The position numbers and the translations under genes are program-made. Shown in pieces: positions 38,031 through 45,860 of a stretch of DNA of 64,000 bases. Under the pieces are notes generated by a model. It was not told the DNA's origin. It worked only from the letters and a program-made list of their open reading frames with translations, and did not search any database. The stretch covers positions 454,614 to 518,613 of the forward strand of contig NZ_GL892006.1 of NCBI RefSeq assembly GCF_000213575.1. Reading direction: 5' to 3'. This stretch comes from Dysgonomonas mossii DSM 22836 (GTDB lineage Bacteria > Bacteroidota > Bacteroidia > Bacteroidales > Dysgonomonadaceae). Every line of letters starts with the position of its first letter. Within the stretch, counting starts at the first letter, position 1.

Positions 38031-39035
38031 ATGATAATGACGAAAAAACTACTTTGCATTTTTCCCTTAATATGTACTATTATAGGATTAAGCAGTTGCA
38101 ACAGCGATACTCCTGACAAACCGAATACCAATACAGAAACAATTACTCCATCCGACCTTACCAAGGATGATTTGTTGGGCACATGGGAAATATATAACTC
38201 GGAGAAACAAGTAATTAAAGTAAAGGAAGATGGATCGGAATCAGCATATCCAAATTTCAGATCAATAGATTACGACGGATTTATCAATAAGTTTTACATA
38301 GACTCGAAAGGTGTTTACACATTCGAAAACTCAAATGTACTGGATGAACTTATAGATAAAGGTACCTACGATGTAAAGGATGGTCTGATCACCATGAACG
38401 TTACACAACATAACGGAAGAGATACTTCTTTTGTAAATACTGAAACAATCTCTATATTTTATAAAAACAAGGAGGCTTTTACTGTATTCAAACACTTTAC
38501 AGTAGATGGCTATAAGATCAAAGACGGCAGATCGATGAGAAATATAGAAAAAGCGCCTAATATACATCCCAATATGGAGAAAGTAGATGTTAAGGGCAAA
38601 TATAGCAGCCTGCTCGGAAAATGGGAAGTATATGATTATCAGTTATTGGCTAATGGCGTATACGACGCTACTTATTCGAAAGAAACGCTGGCTAAGCTGA
38701 AAGGCAACACATACACCTTCAAAGACGAGGGAAATGGAAAGACATCGGTAAATATAGATTTCCGTGATCCGGATAATGATGGAGTACAAATCACAGGTAA
38801 ATATCCCGTAAAAATCGTTGACGATATTGTTTATTATTTTGTAGACAATGCAGTTGACACACTAGGAAATCATGTACCCACAGCCCCTTTCCTTTGGGTT
38901 ACGGACTGGAAAAAAAGAACGGATTCGTCTACGAATAAAGAATTTGATTCTTTTATTAGCTTCAACAAGTTCAGGACAGATGCCAGACCTGACATAATAT
39001 ACGAAATGAGAAGATTCCTCAGAAGAATAGACTAG
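38031..39035 (+). CDS. lipoprotein with two lipocalin-like domains
   Basis: 334 residues; a lipobox LSSC gives the acylated Cys near residue 23. Two domains of similar plan: the first begins DDLLGTWEIYNSEK (about residue 44), the second SSLLGKWEVYDYQ (about 192). Each has the GxW strand that opens lipocalin-like folds. The protein probably stays in the envelope and binds something small or acts structurally. A start two codons downstream (38037) is equally possible. A hairpin terminator follows. Confidence 0.75.
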   Translation: MIMTKKLLCIFPLICTIIGLSSCNSDTPDKPNTNTETITPSDLTKDDLLGTWEIYNSEKQVIKVKEDGSESAYPNFRSIDYDGFINKFYIDSKGVYTFENSNVLDELIDKGTYDVKDGLITMNVTQHNGRDTSFVNTETISIFYKNKEAFTVFKHFTVDGYKIKDGRSMRNIEKAPNIHPNMEKVDVKGKYSSLLGKWEVYDYQLLANGVYDATYSKETLAKLKGNTYTFKDEGNGKTSVNIDFRDPDNDGVQITGKYPVKIVDDIVYYFVDNAVDTLGNHVPTAPFLWVTDWKKRTDSSTNKEFDSFISFNKFRTDARPDIIYEMRRFLRRID

Positions 39036-39066
39036 AAAGCATCATACACATACATACACAAATTAT

Positions 39067-39108
39067 AGAAGAACAGGCAAACCTACAGTCCTGTTCTTTT
39101 ATATTTTA
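39067..39108 (+). terminator. terminator after the two-domain lipoprotein
   Basis: AAGAACAGG (39069-39077) / CCTGTTCTT (39090-39098) followed by a T-rich tail. It overlaps the 3' end of the convergent lipoprotein gene. Confidence 0.75.
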
Positions 39109-39481
39109 GAGACCTGTCTCCTCCTTGCTTAAAGACTAAAGAGTCGACAGTTAAAGTGTATATATCAAGCTTATTATCGAATACAGAATCTTTATACAAC
39201 ATCAGTGTAAAATTATGGATAACAAAGGTAAAGTCAGACTTTGCAAGTCCGACAATTTCTTGCGTACACTTATTTCCATTAAAGTATAAATATACATCTT
39301 GCTGATTCAGGTCTAGGTCTGCCGAATCATTCTTTTTCGATTCCACAGCCACAAGCTGCCATTTTCCTTGTATCATCTGGTTATTTACCTCATCGCTATT
39401 GTAGGGTTTGCAACTACCCAAGAATAGGAAAGTAAAGATAACACCAACAAGACTTACCAATCTAATAGACATTCGTTCCAT
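39083..39481 (-). CDS. small lipocalin-like lipoprotein
   Basis: 132 residues from the ATG at 39481 (a GTG three codons upstream is weaker; a second ATG is at 39472). Signal ends with FLGSC, a lipobox. The mature part has a MIQGKWQLVAVESKK strand and a YLYFNGNKCTQEI strand, a small beta-barrel plan. The function is unknown. Convergent with the two-domain lipoprotein gene. Confidence 0.7.
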   Translation of the reverse strand: MERMSIRLVSLVGVIFTFLFLGSCKPYNSDEVNNQMIQGKWQLVAVESKKNDSADLDLNQQDVYLYFNGNKCTQEIVGLAKSDFTFVIHNFTLMLYKDSVFDNKLDIYTLTVDSLVFKQGGDRSLKYKRTGL

Positions 39482-39552
39482 GTTTATCACAAAAAAACAA
39501 ATTATTTTTCATTAACGAGACATTCGCTCCATAAAAAGACAGAATATTCTCA

Positions 39553-39580
39553 TTGCTTTTACAAAATCCTGCTATATTTG
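39553..39580 (+). promoter_or_regulatory. possible promoter of the YccF gene
   Basis: TTG (39553-39555), 17-nt spacer, TATATTTG (39573-39580). The spacer is short. Confidence 0.45.
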
Positions 39581-39631
39581 TTCAACTGATTTTATTTATC
39601 TTTTTTAAATACCTTTAAGCACAAGTTACGT

Positions 39632-40000
39632 ATGAAAACAATAGGGAATATAATATGGTTGATCTGCGGAGGCTTTATGATAGCTATCGAGTACTTCATT
39701 TCCGGATTTCTTATGTTATTAACCGTCATAGGCATTCCCTTCGGACTACAAGCTTTCAAGCTGGGGATACTTGCTATATGGCCATTTGGAAGCCATGTTG
39801 AATCGAAAGACTATGCTCCGGGCTGTCTCAATCTGGTGATGAATATTATATGGATCATAATCGGAGGATTCTGGATTGCCCTTACACATTTGTTTTGGGG
39901 GGTTCTTCTCTGTATCACAATAATAGGTATTCCGTTTGGAAAACAGCATTTCAAACTGATACATCTGGCTCTTGTACCTTTTGGAAAAGAGATCAGATAA
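39632..40000 (+). CDS. YccF-domain inner membrane protein
   Basis: 122 residues with two tandem YccF repeats, each a hydrophobic hairpin ending in a ITVIGIPFGxxxFKL-like block (about 32-47 and 90-106). The repeat of IGIPFG, and the following WPFG / VPFG, are clear. The function of the family is unknown. Stands alone, convergent with the epimerase gene (8 nt between stops). Confidence 0.9.
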   Translation: MKTIGNIIWLICGGFMIAIEYFISGFLMLLTVIGIPFGLQAFKLGILAIWPFGSHVESKDYAPGCLNLVMNIIWIIIGGFWIALTHLFWGVLLCITIIGIPFGKQHFKLIHLALVPFGKEIR

Positions 40001-40008
40001 ACCAATCA

Positions 40009-40962
40009 TCAAAACAGCTCTATCCCCTCCTGATAAGTCTTAAACTTCAGCTCGGGAAGTAATTCATTTCTCATACGATGGGTATCGCCATAGTATGACA
40101 CCATTCCTATTTTGATAAAGTCTACTGTGAGAGGACTCTGTGTGCCAAACAAAGATGAATACAGCTCAAAGCCTTTTGCAGCAGCCATTATCATCCACAC
40201 AGGCATATGCCAAGGCTTGCAATTCCCTTTATAAGCAGTAATTTCGTCCAAAAATTGCTGTAAGGTTTGCACTCCTTCGTCACCGATGTGATATATTCCG
40301 TTGATACCAGGCCTCAATGCTGCGGCAATCGTGGCGTCTGCAAAATCAACTTTCGAAATAAGATGAATATATGTAGGTTTCCGCCACACGCCCAAAAGCC
40401 AATGTCGAGCAAACCACTGTGCAGCATCTATCATTAGTATCCCTTTGCCGTAGACCATTCCTACCCGCAGAGAAACAGCCTCTATACTATATTTTTCACC
40501 ATAACCGAACAAGAGTTTTTCTTCTTCGAGACGAGTACGGGCATGCATCGATTCGGGATTTCCTGTTAAGTGCCCTGTTGCTGGATTATCGGGAGTACAT
40601 TCTCCTTCCACATGGGGAAAACTAATCAAGATTATACGTTTTACCTTCTGCTGTACAGCTGCGTCGAGTAAGTTTTTAAAGTATATTGTGTTTGTTGTAG
40701 GCAAAAACTTTTCGGGATTGGCTTTGAACAAAACCCCGGCAAAATGTACAACCACATCAACTCCGGCTAAAGCGTCATCCAATGTTTTGGGGCTTGCCAG
40801 ATCGACCCGGAACACAGATACATTGTTCTTACCTTTCAGATTCTCGGCTACATCTTTTTTATGTATCAGCAAATTCAGGTGTACATTTTCTTTGTGTTGA
40901 AGTTCCTGAGCTAAGAGCCCTCCTAAGTTTCCGGCAGCCCCGGTGATAGCTATTTTCTTCAT
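40009..40962 (-). CDS. NAD-dependent epimerase/dehydratase-like protein
   Basis: 317 residues from ATG at 40962; a longer frame (to 41031) adds 23 residues that precede the natural fold start. The N-terminus MKKIAITGAAGNLGGLLAQEL is the extended SDR Rossmann loop, GxxGxxG at 8-14. A VVHFAGVL block and a C-terminal part follow, as in atypical extended SDRs. The canonical YxxxK is not obvious, so catalysis is uncertain and the substrate is unknown. Confidence 0.85.
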   Translation of the reverse strand: MKKIAITGAAGNLGGLLAQELQHKENVHLNLLIHKKDVAENLKGKNNVSVFRVDLASPKTLDDALAGVDVVVHFAGVLFKANPEKFLPTTNTIYFKNLLDAAVQQKVKRIILISFPHVEGECTPDNPATGHLTGNPESMHARTRLEEEKLLFGYGEKYSIEAVSLRVGMVYGKGILMIDAAQWFARHWLLGVWRKPTYIHLISKVDFADATIAAALRPGINGIYHIGDEGVQTLQQFLDEITAYKGNCKPWHMPVWMIMAAAKGFELYSSLFGTQSPLTVDFIKIGMVSYYGDTHRMRNELLPELKFKTYQEGIELF

Positions 40963-41035
40963 TGTGCAATTTTTGTTCGAAATATAAATATATGAAATAT
41001 TTCGCCATGTTACAGAAACATGTAAAGCCATCTAC

Positions 41036-41069
41036 ACAAAAAAAAGAGATAAACATACGATCATCTCTT
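41036..41069 (-). terminator. terminator of the YtxH-like gene
   Basis: AAAGAGAT (41042-41049) / ATCTCTTT (41062-41069); on the minus strand the stem is followed by a run of T. Confidence 0.7.
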
Positions 41070-41096
41070 TCTCTATATCATAAAAAACAACCGGAG

Positions 41097-41408
41097 TTAA
41101 GCCTTCGCTGCATTTGCTTTAGCCTTTGCTTCTATTTCCGACAATTCGTTTGCCAGCTTTCCTGCCACCTCGCCGGTAACTTCATTTATTTTTTGTTTTC
41201 CTTTTCTTACTTCTTGCCTTGCCTTCACACCTACACGCAAAGCTTTGCTTTTGCCAACAGCCATGCCATAATCTAGCTCAGACTTCGCTTTGTCTGTAGC
41301 GTTGTTTACTCTTGTACGTAATTCCTCTCTTGTTTCCTCATCGGATAGTTTCAATGCTGCATATACACCTAGTGCACCTACAGCCAAACCTAAAATAAAT
41401 CCCTTCAT
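41097..41408 (-). CDS. small YtxH-like membrane-anchored protein
   Basis: 103 residues. A short Gly/Ala-rich hydrophobic segment (FILGLAVGALGVYAALKL, 4-21) is followed by a charged helical tail rich in Lys, Ala and Glu. This is the YtxH-type layout of envelope stress-related small proteins. The function is unknown. Followed by its own terminator; a -7 box TATATTTG (41456-41449) with TTG at 41477-41475 lies upstream. Confidence 0.78.
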   Translation of the reverse strand: MKGFILGLAVGALGVYAALKLSDEETREELRTRVNNATDKAKSELDYGMAVGKSKALRVGVKARQEVRKGKQKINEVTGEVAGKLANELSEIEAKAKANAAKA

Positions 41409-41448
41409 AATGTGCTGTAATTTATGTGTTATATAAATCTATTTTTAA

Positions 41449-41477
41449 CAAATATAAGATATTTATAATGATAACAA
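41449..41477 (-). promoter_or_regulatory. promoter of the YtxH-like gene
   Basis: TTG (41477-41475), 18-nt spacer, TATATTTG (41456-41449) on the minus strand; leader of about 35 nt. Confidence 0.5.
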
Positions 41478-41649
41478 TCAATTAAATGCATTTGTTTACT
41501 TTAAATAACTTGTATATTCCTTTTTTAGGATAGTTAAACACAATGAATCAAATCTGATTTTTGAATTAAGAAAGTTTATAATGCAAAACCATTCTATATA
41601 GATTCTGATTATTTTTTCCTACCTTCAACCCCTCTAAAGCGGTATACTG

Positions 41650-42039
41650 ATGAAACATTTACTTTTTTGTTTTTCATTCTTCACTATCTTGATGGCATGC
41701 AGCACTCAGCCTACACTGGAGGGGCGTTGGGCTGTGGAAATGGAACACAACCGTGACACTGCCATTATAGTAAACGGAGATACCATTGTAGCTCCGGAGT
41801 TGAAGATAGACCGAGATTCTATGTATCTGGAAATAAAAACGAATGGTCTTGTCAGCAAAACAGAATGCTTAGGCTTTTATACGATAAACAACAATCTCAT
41901 TACCGTTACGGATAGAATGGGAAAACAAAGGACAGAAAAATTTGAGATAAAAGACGATGTCCTAACCATCTTAGATAAGGATGATCCCAATAAGATTATA
42001 ATGAGGCTGGTTCGTATCAGAGAAAAAGAATCGGACTGA
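41650..42039 (+). CDS. small lipocalin-like lipoprotein
   Basis: 129 residues; lipobox LMAC with Cys17. A TLEGRWAVEME strand opens the mature barrel, followed by alternating polar and hydrophobic strands and a final IIMRLVRI strand. Same general shape as the lipoproteins at 38031 and 39083, but not close enough in sequence to call them paralogues by eye. The function is unknown. Confidence 0.72.
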   Translation: MKHLLFCFSFFTILMACSTQPTLEGRWAVEMEHNRDTAIIVNGDTIVAPELKIDRDSMYLEIKTNGLVSKTECLGFYTINNNLITVTDRMGKQRTEKFEIKDDVLTILDKDDPNKIIMRLVRIREKESD

Positions 42040-42083
42040 CGAGCAAACCGCATCCGACAAAATCCTATTATCAATCATCTAAA

Positions 42084-42563
42084 TCACTTTCCGTAATCGC
42101 AAACAAAGAAGAAAGTGTAATCACCTACAGTTTTGGCATTCACCTCGAGCCATCTCAGTTTATTTTTAGATGTAACTGTTTTTTGAATCAGTTTACCAGA
42201 TGAGTCATAATCCTCTACAGATAAGACTCTAAAGCGTCTGTTCGAACAATCGTACATACTATAATAGATACAGTAACTGAAATCGTTCCATTTCTCCGCC
42301 TTTTCCGGCTTTTTCATCCCCACATACCTGTCTCTTATTTTATCCACATACGCCTTACGAGCTTCGGCAGACGTGTATATTCGTTTTTCGTAGGCGTAAG
42401 ACACTGCTCCATCTTGTTTTAGATTGAGGGTGTCTGTATAAATCTCCATGTCTTCGGTTACGGCTACATTGTGCCAACCATAAATATCTGCTCCCACCTG
42501 ACGGGACGTCTGACAAGCCGAAAAAGACAGTACGGCTATAATTGTGATTAATATCTGTTTCAT
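42084..42563 (-). CDS. lipoprotein resembling surface-adhesin protein E family
   Basis: 159 residues from ATG at 42563 (a start nine codons earlier would precede the signal peptide). Lipobox SFSAC, Cys16. The mature part has WNDFSYCIYYSMYDCSNRRF, then RVLSVEDYDSSGKLI, a pattern I associate with the surface-adhesin E-like domain (Cys pair, then a strand ending DxxGKxI). Two Cys in the mature protein could form a disulfide. Function not established. Confidence 0.68.
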   Translation of the reverse strand: MKQILITIIAVLSFSACQTSRQVGADIYGWHNVAVTEDMEIYTDTLNLKQDGAVSYAYEKRIYTSAEARKAYVDKIRDRYVGMKKPEKAEKWNDFSYCIYYSMYDCSNRRFRVLSVEDYDSSGKLIQKTVTSKNKLRWLEVNAKTVGDYTFFFVCDYGK

Positions 42564-42745
42564 CCCGATTTTTCGTTTAATGCACATCAATCAATTTTCT
42601 TATAATAATGACATCTGTCTATTTATAAATAGAAAATGTAAACTTACAAAATAACCTGAAAGGAATGCCAGTCTTTGATCTAATTCTCTGATAAAATAGT
42701 TTTCAACATCAGGTTTACTTATCATTTTTTATTTAATAATATTAC

Positions 42746-42753
42746 TATCTTTG
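42746..42753 (+). promoter_or_regulatory. -7 box of the LOG-family gene
   Basis: TATCTTTG, 117 nt upstream of the start codon; -33 not seen. The rest of 42591-42870 holds nothing I can name. Confidence 0.35.
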
Positions 42754-42870
42754 CTATAATAAGATAAGCGAAACGAAAACATTGCATAGACAAAACATCT
42801 TTGCTAAGAACTCTTTAGCGAATGTATGTATCCATACATTTCTTTAGATTTTTAAATTTGTAACTTAAAA

Positions 42871-43446
42871 ATGAAATATATATCAATATTCTGCGGCTCG
42901 GCCTCAGGTTCTGATAAAATCTTTGCAGAACAAGCAACCCTCCTCGGAAAAACAATCGCACAAAAAGGCTATGGAGTTGTATATGGAGGTGCACACGTAG
43001 GACTTATGGGATATGTAGCCAATGGGGCACTAAGTGAGGGTGGAGAAGTGATAGGTGTTATACCCGAATTTCTAAAAAGCAAGGAGTTGGAGCATACCAA
43101 CCTGACAGAGATTCATATCGTAGAAACAATGCACCAGCGCAAAGCCTTAATGAACGATATCAGCGATGGAGTTATAGCTTTACCGGGAGGATACGGAACC
43201 TTGGACGAATTATTTGAAATGCTTACTTGGGCTCAATTGGCATTACACAAAAAACCGATAGCAGTATTGAATACCAACGGATATTACGATCCGCTTATTA
43301 CAATGTCGAAAACAATGATCAAAAATGGTTTCCTGAAAAATGAATATCTTGATCTTTTGTTGGTAGATGGTAATATTGGCAGTTTGCTGAAAAAAATGGA
43401 AGATTATATACCTCCTACCAATGACAAATGGTTTGAAGTGAAATAA
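42871..43446 (+). CDS. LOG-family protein (nucleoside 5'-monophosphate phosphoribohydrolase)
   Basis: 191 residues. Rossmann-like fold with the two LOG signatures: MHQRK (87-91) and PGGYGTLDELFE (105-116), which bind phosphate and carry the catalytic Arg and Glu. Family members split a purine from its ribose 5'-phosphate; in plants this releases cytokinin, in bacteria the physiological substrate is often unclear. It heads a run with a secreted protein (43-nt gap), bcp and recA. Confidence 0.93.
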   Translation: MKYISIFCGSASGSDKIFAEQATLLGKTIAQKGYGVVYGGAHVGLMGYVANGALSEGGEVIGVIPEFLKSKELEHTNLTEIHIVETMHQRKALMNDISDGVIALPGGYGTLDELFEMLTWAQLALHKKPIAVLNTNGYYDPLITMSKTMIKNGFLKNEYLDLLLVDGNIGSLLKKMEDYIPPTNDKWFEVK

Positions 43447-43489
43447 TCCTTCAATCTTAATATACAAACTAAACAAAACACACCTTAGT

Positions 43490-44017
43490 ATGAAAAAGTA
43501 TTTATTCATTGCAGTGGCAATGCTGGGATCAGTTACAATTGTAAATGCCCAGACCGTAACAAAACGTGTTGTAGATAGGACAAACAAAGGAGACTCGAAA
43601 ACGCATTACAATTATTTATTACTGGATGCTGTCAATTACAGTGATGCAGCATACTCCAGATATGAAAAATTGGTGCAAGATGTGTGGGATAAAAAATCGA
43701 ATGCTAACCTCACGAAAAACAAAATAGAAGCTTTGGAGGAAATCGATAAATACCTGACGACCGTAAAAGAGACTCCTATATACAAAGGGGGAGAGAGTTA
43801 CCAACTTGCAGTATTGGCATATCTCAGTGCTGTAAAAGACAAAGTTATTGCTCTGGAGCATTTGGGAACACTGGGCGATGATGCAAACACCGACGCTATA
43901 GTGTACAACAAAGCATCTGCTAAATTTACAGACATATCGAACGAAGCCATTGATCTGAGAAACAATGTTAGAGATAAAAAAAGTGAATACGAAAAGACAT
44001 TCTATATACAAAAATAA
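43490..44017 (+). CDS. secreted helical protein of unknown function
   Basis: 175 residues with signal peptide 1-20 (NAQ). The mature protein is mostly helical and charged, without Cys, ending in YEKTFYIQK. I do not recognise the family. It sits 43 nt after the LOG gene and 12 nt before bcp, so is probably in one transcript with a thiol peroxidase and recA. Confidence 0.72.
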   Translation: MKKYLFIAVAMLGSVTIVNAQTVTKRVVDRTNKGDSKTHYNYLLLDAVNYSDAAYSRYEKLVQDVWDKKSNANLTKNKIEALEEIDKYLTTVKETPIYKGGESYQLAVLAYLSAVKDKVIALEHLGTLGDDANTDAIVYNKASAKFTDISNEAIDLRNNVRDKKSEYEKTFYIQK

Positions 44018-44029
44018 AACAATATAAAT

Positions 44030-44494
44030 ATGGCACTTACTGTTGGAGATAAAATACCTGAAATTTTAGGAATCGATCAGGACGGAAAAGAAGTAAAAGC
44101 ATCCGACTATAAAGGGAGTAAGCTTGTATTATATTTCTACCCCAAAGACAATACCCCGGGCTGTACGGCTCAGGCCTGTAGTATCCGAGACAACTTTTCG
44201 CAACTCCGAAAAGCCGGTTACCAAATACTGGGCGTTAGTGTCGACAATGAGAAGTCGCATCAGAAGTTTATAGAAAAGCAACAACTGCCTTTTCCTCTGA
44301 TTGCCGATACAGACAAAAAGCTTGTGGAGCAATTCGGTGTATGGGGAGAAAAAACACTTGCCGGACGTAAATACATGGGCACATTTCGCACAACATTCCT
44401 GATAAACGAATCGGGCATTATAGAGCAAATAATAACTCCGAAGGAAATAAAAACCAAAGAGCATGCTCAACAAATATTAGATCTAAATAAATAA
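44030..44494 (+). CDS. bcp: thioredoxin-dependent thiol peroxidase (Bcp/PrxQ)
   Basis: 154 residues. [13 protein letters not shown] holds the peroxidatic Cys45 and resolving Cys50, the spacing of the PrxQ group. It reduces hydrogen and organic peroxides using thioredoxin. Full length. It lies 12 nt after the secreted protein gene and 29 nt before recA, linking peroxide defence and DNA repair in one likely operon. Confidence 0.95.
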   Translation: MALTVGDKIPEILGIDQDGKEVKASDYKGSKLVLYFYPKDNTPGCTAQACSIRDNFSQLRKAGYQILGVSVDNEKSHQKFIEKQQLPFPLIADTDKKLVEQFGVWGEKTLAGRKYMGTFRTTFLINESGIIEQIITPKEIKTKEHAQQILDLNK

Positions 44495-44523
44495 AAGTTT
44501 TATATAATTATCAAAGAGAAATA

Positions 44524-45546
44524 ATGGCAGAAGAAAAAGAAAAAAAAGCAGCCCCTAATACAGAGAAACTGAAAGCTCTGCAAGCTGCAATGGACAAGAT
44601 AGAGAAGAGCTACGGAAAAGGCTCGATAATGAAAATGGGCGATGATAAAGTCGATGAGATAGCTGTTGTTTCTACAGGTTCTATAGCCCTGAACGCTGCA
44701 CTTGGTGTAGGTGGATACCCTCGTGGCAGGGTGATCGAAATATACGGTCCCGAATCGTCAGGTAAAACAACCTTGGCTATACATGCTATAGCCGAAGCAC
44801 AAAAAGCAGGAGGTATAGCAGCCTTTGTGGATGCTGAACATGCCTTCGATCGTTTTTATGCCGAAAAACTGGGTGTTGACATCGAAAACCTATATATATC
44901 GCAGCCCGACAGCGGTGAGCAAGCTCTCGAAATAGCAGAGCAGTTGATTCGTTCTTCGGCTATTGATATCATTGTTATCGACTCGGTTGCCGCACTGACT
45001 CCTAAAGCAGAGCTGGAAGGCGAGATGGGTGATTCTAAAATGGGATTGCAGGCTCGTTTGATGTCGCAGGCATTACGTAAATTGACTGCTGCTATCAACA
45101 AAACAAATACCATCTGTATATTTATCAACCAGTTGCGCGACAAGATCGGTGTTATGTTCGGTTCGCCCGAAACAACTACCGGAGGTAACGCCCTGAAATA
45201 CTATGCATCTGTACGCCTCGACATTCGCCGTATCGGACAATTGAAAGACGGAGATGAGGTAAGGGGTAGCCAGACTCGTGTGAAGGTAGCAAAAAACAAA
45301 GTTGCTCCTCCTTTCCGCAAGGCTGAATTCGATATCATGTACGGTGAGGGTATCTCTCGCTCGGGAGAGATCATAGACCTTGGCGCAGAGCTTGGTATCA
45401 TCAAGAAAAGCGGTTCGTGGTACAGCTACAATGAAACCAAACTGGCACAAGGACGTGAGTCGGCAAAAGAAGTGATAAAAGACAATCCTGAGTTGGCAGA
45501 AGAGATAGCAGGCTTAATTTTTCAGGCATTGAAAGAAAAACACTAA
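44524..45546 (+). CDS. recA: recombinase RecA
   Basis: 340 residues. Walker [12 protein letters not shown] (about 75-85), DAEHAFD, and [12 protein letters not shown] with the L2 loop [12 protein letters not shown] are standard. Catalyses strand exchange and promotes LexA-type cleavage. The short C-terminal tail ends [14 protein letters not shown], less acidic than in Proteobacteria. A strong terminator follows. Confidence 0.98.
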   Translation: MAEEKEKKAAPNTEKLKALQAAMDKIEKSYGKGSIMKMGDDKVDEIAVVSTGSIALNAALGVGGYPRGRVIEIYGPESSGKTTLAIHAIAEAQKAGGIAAFVDAEHAFDRFYAEKLGVDIENLYISQPDSGEQALEIAEQLIRSSAIDIIVIDSVAALTPKAELEGEMGDSKMGLQARLMSQALRKLTAAINKTNTICIFINQLRDKIGVMFGSPETTTGGNALKYYASVRLDIRRIGQLKDGDEVRGSQTRVKVAKNKVAPPFRKAEFDIMYGEGISRSGEIIDLGAELGIIKKSGSWYSYNETKLAQGRESAKEVIKDNPELAEEIAGLIFQALKEKH

Positions 45547-45578
45547 TATAAGTAAAGCAATCTAGGAATAGCGAAGAG

Positions 45579-45627
45579 GCTGCTTGAAGAGTAAAACTAT
45601 ATTTTGCTCTTCAAACAGCTTTTTTTA
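45579..45627 (+). terminator. terminator of recA
   Basis: Long stem: GCTG (45579-45582) pairs with CAGC (45616-45619), continued inside by TTGAAGAG/CTCTTCAA, then a run of seven T. Confidence 0.85.
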
Positions 45628-45720
45628 TTATCATATCCCTTTCTATTTATCTTATATAAAGAGTGCATCCGAATATTATCGACCCATTATTCTGGTCTTT
45701 AGCGAAAGACAGAAGTATAT

Positions 45721-45850
45721 AAAAGGTTACACATAAGAAAGTAATAGAATAGTGTCACTTTTGTCACCTTTTGCATTCAAAAACCAACATAGGTAATTAT
45801 CCATCAAACACTTATAGATAAAATTTAAAAAGTAACATCTGTCACCTTTT
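45721..45850. repeat. TGTCACCTTTT repeats between recA and the helicase gene
   Basis: Identical 11-mers TGTCACCTTTT at 45762-45772 and 45840-45850, 78 nt apart. A diverged inverted copy AAAAGGTTACA is at 45721-45731, and a near copy GTGTCACTTTT starts at about 45752. No gene lies here. The last copy ends 10 nt before the helicase's stop codon. Function unknown. Confidence 0.5.
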
Positions 45851-45860
45851 TATAGAGAAT

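Noticed and set aside
40963-41031. N-terminal extension of the epimerase-like protein
   Set aside because: The dinucleotide-binding loop normally starts the protein; the extra 23 residues do not resemble a signal or domain.
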